Below, in pieces: positions 60,963 through 64,000 of a DNA stretch of 64,000 bases. How positions within the stretch are numbered: position 1 is the first letter of the stretch; each line of letters starts with the position of its first letter. Origin of the DNA: Hahnella lacustris (lineage in GTDB: Bacteria; Pseudomonadota; Gammaproteobacteria; Burkholderiales; Burkholderiaceae_A); the NCBI GenBank assembly GCA_965194655.1, contig OZ239148.1:806001-870000 (forward strand). The letters run 5' to 3'. Both the position numbers and the translations under genes were made by a program. Under the pieces are notes generated by a model. It was not told the DNA's origin. It was given only the letters and a program-made list of their open reading frames with translations, and ran no database searches.

Positions 60963-61645
60963 GCGCGCAGCCCCGCTGCCTGCGCCATGCCTTTGGCTCG
61001 GAGCAGGCATGCATCACAGGCTCCGCAGGGCAGGCCCTCTGGGCTCGGGTCATAGCAGCTGAGCGTCCAGTCAGGGTCGAGTCCAAGAGCACGGGCCTTC
61101 AGAATGATCTCCGCCTTGCTCAGGTGCTGCAGAGGCGCCTCGATTCGAAAGGGTTCCGCGTTCTCAACGCCTGCGCGGGTGGCCAGGTTCGCCATGCGCT
61201 CAAAGCTCTCAATGAACTCGGGTCTGCAGTCAGGATAGCCGCTGTAGTCCAGGGCATTGACGCCAATGAAGAGATGATTCGCCCCCAGGACCTCTGCGAG
61301 CGCGAGCCCATAGCTCAGAAAGATGGTGTTTCGTGCTGGAACATAGGTGCTTGGAATGCCGCTTCCCAATTCATCGGCGCTGCGGTGTTTGGGAACAGGA
61401 AGGTCGGTGGTGAGGGATGACCCGCCAATCGGACGAAGGTCTACGCGCAAGACACGATATGAGTCCGCTTGAAGTCGTTCCGCCAATCGCTCGGCGAAGC
61501 TCAGTTCGACCCGGTGTCGCTGGCCATAATCAAAGGACACTGCGTGGGCCACGTAGCCCTCGGCCTTCGCAATGGCGAGGCAGGTGGCGGAATCCAGCCC
61601 CCCGCTGAGCAACACGACTGCAGAACGGGGCGGATGGCTGGTCAT
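60959..61645 (-). CDS. queC: 7-cyano-7-deazaguanine synthase
   Basis: 228 aa. Makes preQ0 for queuosine in tRNA. PP-loop LLSGGLDSATCLAIA, DYGQRHRVEL, TYVPARNTIFLSYGLALAE and the zinc cysteines in CYDPSPEGLPCGACDACLLR. Overlaps prlC by one base (TGATG). queD and queE are not in the window. Confidence 0.96.
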   Translation of the reverse strand: MTSHPPRSAVVLLSGGLDSATCLAIAKAEGYVAHAVSFDYGQRHRVELSFAERLAERLQADSYRVLRVDLRPIGGSSLTTDLPVPKHRSADELGSGIPSTYVPARNTIFLSYGLALAEVLGANHLFIGVNALDYSGYPDCRPEFIESFERMANLATRAGVENAEPFRIEAPLQHLSKAEIILKARALGLDPDWTLSCYDPSPEGLPCGACDACLLRAKGMAQAAGLRA

Positions 61646-63741
61646 CAGGCCGCTTCGAGAAGTCCTGAGTGGCGCAGCAGAGGCTCAATGCTCGGCTCGC
61701 GGCCACGGAAGGCCTTGAAGTTGTCCATGGCCGGACGCGACCCTCCACGAGAGAGGATCTCTTGCCAGAATCGAAGACCCACGGCCTCGTATTCAGCTGC
61801 ACCCGCCTCCTCAAATGCGGCATAGGCATCCGCAGACAAAACTTCCGCCCATTTGTAGCTGTAATAGCCCGCTGCATAGCCGCCGCCAAAGATATGTCCG
61901 AAGCTCTGCGGAAAGCGGTTGTATGCGGGGGGTTTGATCACGGCCACTTCGTCACGAACCTCTTGGAGCACCCGCATGATCTGTTGACCAGCAGCCAAGC
62001 CCTGCTCCGCTTGGAGTGCGGTGAGCTCAGCATGAATACGCATATCAAAAAGGCCAAATTCGATCTGACGTAGGGTGAAGAGGCCGCTCTGGAAGTTCTT
62101 GGCTGCCACCATCTTGTCGAAGAGCGCACGAGGCAGAGCGGCCCCAGTGTCAATGTGAGCAGTCATTTGAGAGAGGTTGTCCCACTCCCAACAGAAGTTC
62201 TCCATGAACTGGCTGGGCAGTTCTACTGCATCCCACTCGACACCATTGATGCCCGAGACATCGAGTTCATCGACCTCGGTGAGGAGGTGGTGCAGGCCAT
62301 GGCCAAACTCGTGAAAGAGCGTGATGACTTCGTCATGCGTGAGGGTGGTCGGGCGATCGTCCACGGGCGCTGCGAAGTTACAGGTCATCAGGGCAATTGG
62401 CAGCTGCAGGCGACCTGCACGCAGCTTGCGGCCCCGGCTGTCATCCATCCAAGCGCCCCCTCGCTTGGTGGATCGGGCGTAGAGGTCCAGGAAGAAATAT
62501 CCAATCGCATGCCCGTGGCGACTCACCTGGAACATCTGAACATCGGGGTGCCAGGCGGGCGAGGGGGCCAGGCCCATCAACGGGGTGATCTCTGCCCCAA
62601 ATAGCTTGTGAATGACCCCGAAAAGTCCCCTCAGCACATTGGGCAAGAGAAAGTATTGACGAACTTCATCCTCTGAAAAGCTGTAGCGGGATTGGCGCAG
62701 CTTTTCGCTTGCGTAGGCGATGTCCCAGGGTTCAAGAGGATCGAGGTGGAGGGTGGATTGAGCAAAGGCCCGCAGCTCGGCCAGATCGCGCTCTGCGCTG
62801 GGTCTTGCCTTGGCCGCGAGCTCACGCAGGAACTTGAGGACTTCCTCTGCGCTGGAGGCCATTTTGGGCTCGAGTGAGACCTGCGCGGCATGGGGGAAGC
62901 CCAGTAATTTGGCCTGAGCCTGCCGAATGGCCAGGATCTCTCCCATGATGGGCGTGTTGTCATGGTCAGGCCCCTCCTCAGCCAGCTCAGAGGCCTTCTT
63001 CGCGTTCATGCGATACAGGCTCTCGCGCAGCTCGCGGTCCTCGGCGAACTGCTGCACCGCCATCAGGCTTGGAGCCTGAAGGGTAAAGACCCAACCGTCT
63101 AGGCTGCGGCTTGCCGCCTCTGCCTTGGCAGCGGCCAACGCGTGAGCGGGGAGGCCGGCCAGCCGCTGTTCGTCAGTGATGTGGACGGTGCTTGCATTGG
63201 TGCTGTCGAGCAGCTGCTCCGAAAACTGCTGAGACAGCTGGGCCAGTCGAGCGGATTGATCCGCGAAAGTGGCCTTCTCAGCCTCCGCAAGCTCGGCACC
63301 GCCGAGCCGAAAGTCACGCAAGGCGTGGGCCACGGCTTGCTCACGTGCTGCATGGCCTTGCACGTCCGCAGCCTGGGCGACTCTCTTGAGCTTGTCATAG
63401 AGGCGCTCGTCCTGCGTGACAGAGGCGCTGAAGCGGCTCACGGCCTCCAAGCGGCTGTTGGTGCAGTCACGCCATTCTGGGCTGTCCACCACAGCGCCCA
63501 GGTGGTGTACCGCGGACCAGGCTCGATTGAGCTGTTCCATGGCGTCATTGAGGGGAGCAATCGCGTCAGTCCAGGTGTCTGGAGTGGCGGGGTGAACGGT
63601 TGCCTCGAGGGCCGCCTTCGCCGCTTCGATGAGGCCATCAATGGCCTCTGGGATCTGCGCAGGCTGGAGCAGGTCGTACCGAGGCAGGGGCTCATGAGCA
63701 AGTGCGAACTGCACAGCCTGTGATGAGGAGGGCGTGGTCAT
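61645..63741 (-). CDS. prlC: Oligopeptidase A (M3 metallopeptidase)
   Basis: 698 aa. Zinc-binding HEFGHGLHH and the downstream glutamate in GVEWDAVELPSQFMENF identify the M3 family (thimet oligopeptidase-like). Degrades peptides in the cytoplasm, including signal peptides in E. coli. ATG 63741 overlaps the folD stop (ATGA). The folD-prlC pair is common in betaproteobacteria. Confidence 0.95.
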   Translation of the reverse strand: MTTPSSSQAVQFALAHEPLPRYDLLQPAQIPEAIDGLIEAAKAALEATVHPATPDTWTDAIAPLNDAMEQLNRAWSAVHHLGAVVDSPEWRDCTNSRLEAVSRFSASVTQDERLYDKLKRVAQAADVQGHAAREQAVAHALRDFRLGGAELAEAEKATFADQSARLAQLSQQFSEQLLDSTNASTVHITDEQRLAGLPAHALAAAKAEAASRSLDGWVFTLQAPSLMAVQQFAEDRELRESLYRMNAKKASELAEEGPDHDNTPIMGEILAIRQAQAKLLGFPHAAQVSLEPKMASSAEEVLKFLRELAAKARPSAERDLAELRAFAQSTLHLDPLEPWDIAYASEKLRQSRYSFSEDEVRQYFLLPNVLRGLFGVIHKLFGAEITPLMGLAPSPAWHPDVQMFQVSRHGHAIGYFFLDLYARSTKRGGAWMDDSRGRKLRAGRLQLPIALMTCNFAAPVDDRPTTLTHDEVITLFHEFGHGLHHLLTEVDELDVSGINGVEWDAVELPSQFMENFCWEWDNLSQMTAHIDTGAALPRALFDKMVAAKNFQSGLFTLRQIEFGLFDMRIHAELTALQAEQGLAAGQQIMRVLQEVRDEVAVIKPPAYNRFPQSFGHIFGGGYAAGYYSYKWAEVLSADAYAAFEEAGAAEYEAVGLRFWQEILSRGGSRPAMDNFKAFRGREPSIEPLLRHSGLLEAA

Positions 63742-64000
63742 TTGGAGAGGGTCCTTTCGGCAGCTTCAAGGGTGTTCACGAGCAACATGGCAATGGTCAT
63801 GGGGCCAACGCCCCCCGGAACCGGGGTGATGGCACCCGCCACCTCAGAGACGCCCATAAAGTCGACATCACCCGCCAGCTTGCCCGATTCCAGGCGATTA
63901 ATGCCCACATCAATCACCACGGCTCCTGGCTTAACCATGTCTGCGGTGATGAAGTTGGGGCGTCCCACTGCAGCGACCAGCACATCTGCCCGCCGGGTGT
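63738..64000 (-). CDS. folD: Bifunctional methylenetetrahydrofolate dehydrogenase/cyclohydrolase, C-terminal part
   Basis: The last 87 residues or so; the gene continues past the right edge. ADVLVAAVGRPNFITADMVKPGAVVIDVGIN, then GDVDF and TPVPGGVGPMTIAMLL are the NADP-binding and C-terminal motifs of FolD, which supplies one-carbon units. Coupled to prlC by an ATGA overlap. Confidence 0.93.
   Translation of the reverse strand, partial: TRRADVLVAAVGRPNFITADMVKPGAVVIDVGINRLESGKLAGDVDFMGVSEVAGAITPVPGGVGPMTIAMLLVNTLEAAERTLSK

Overview
This 64 kb window is an extremely gene-dense stretch of core chromosome from a betaproteobacterium, most likely of the order Burkholderiales. The placement rests on gene order that I know from that group (PHP nuclease-trpS-dapA-bamC-MBL hydrolase; TPR protein-ppiB-lpxH beside cysS; rimP-nusA-infB-rbfA-truB-typA; rpoZ-spoT after gmk and yicC; cco genes with fixH, ccoG and a separate ccoS-ccoI), on a 67-residue omega subunit, on a tiny Ala/Pro-rich lipoprotein and on the long type of TrpRS. 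The genus cannot be read from the sequence. The genome looks streamlined: no insertion sequence, prophage, CRISPR array or rRNA is visible, no gap between genes reaches 300 bases (the longest is about 135), and 18 gene junctions share a start/stop overlap of the ATGA, GTGA or TGATG type.

Layout. 1-4.9 kb: partial ETF-ubiquinone oxidoreductase, 3-oxoacid CoA-transferase (scoAB), pyrG, eno. 4.9-11.7 kb: ftsB; divergent hslO and gamma-carbonic anhydrase; PHP nuclease, trpS, dapA, bamC, MBL hydrolase, closed by a strong two-way terminator. 11.7-16.5 kb (minus strand): small lipoprotein, roxA, mutS, suhB. 16.6-19.9 kb: trmJ-cysE facing lpxH-ppiB-TPR. 20-26.8 kb: cysS, accA, tilS, lysC, tRNA-Ser(GCU), scpB, rluB. 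26.8-37.4 kb: the translation/transcription operon rimP-nusA-infB-rbfA-truB-typA, followed by gmhA and relA. 37.4-45 kb: aminotransferase, mog, pmbA, then spoT-rpoZ-gmk-yicC on the minus strand. 44.5-51.2 kb: rph-rdgB-hemW, then glnA-ntrB-ntrC behind a sigma-54 promoter. 51.1-59.4 kb (minus strand): a cbb3 cytochrome oxidase region (ccoNOQP-ccoG-fixH plus one unknown membrane protein) with an FNR-type site, and the maturation genes ccoS-ccoI. 59.4-64 kb (minus strand): a TauE/UreH-like membrane protein, xth, queC, prlC and partial folD, fused by overlaps to ccoI.

How it works together. The organism appears to be a respiring aerobe able to use low oxygen (cbb3 oxidase under an FNR/ANR-type site, with its own copper ATPase). 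Nitrogen assimilation is under NtrBC/sigma-54 control at glnA. It carries both a RelA-type synthetase and a SpoT-type bifunctional enzyme, coded less than 8 kb apart.

I found no convincing wholly new system. The most rewarding leads are regulatory and family-level: NtrC sites buried in the end of hemW, a promoter that runs straight into a terminator ahead of rimP-nusA, an unrecognised 108-residue membrane protein attached to the cbb3 cluster, and an RdgB with altered substrate-pocket motifs.
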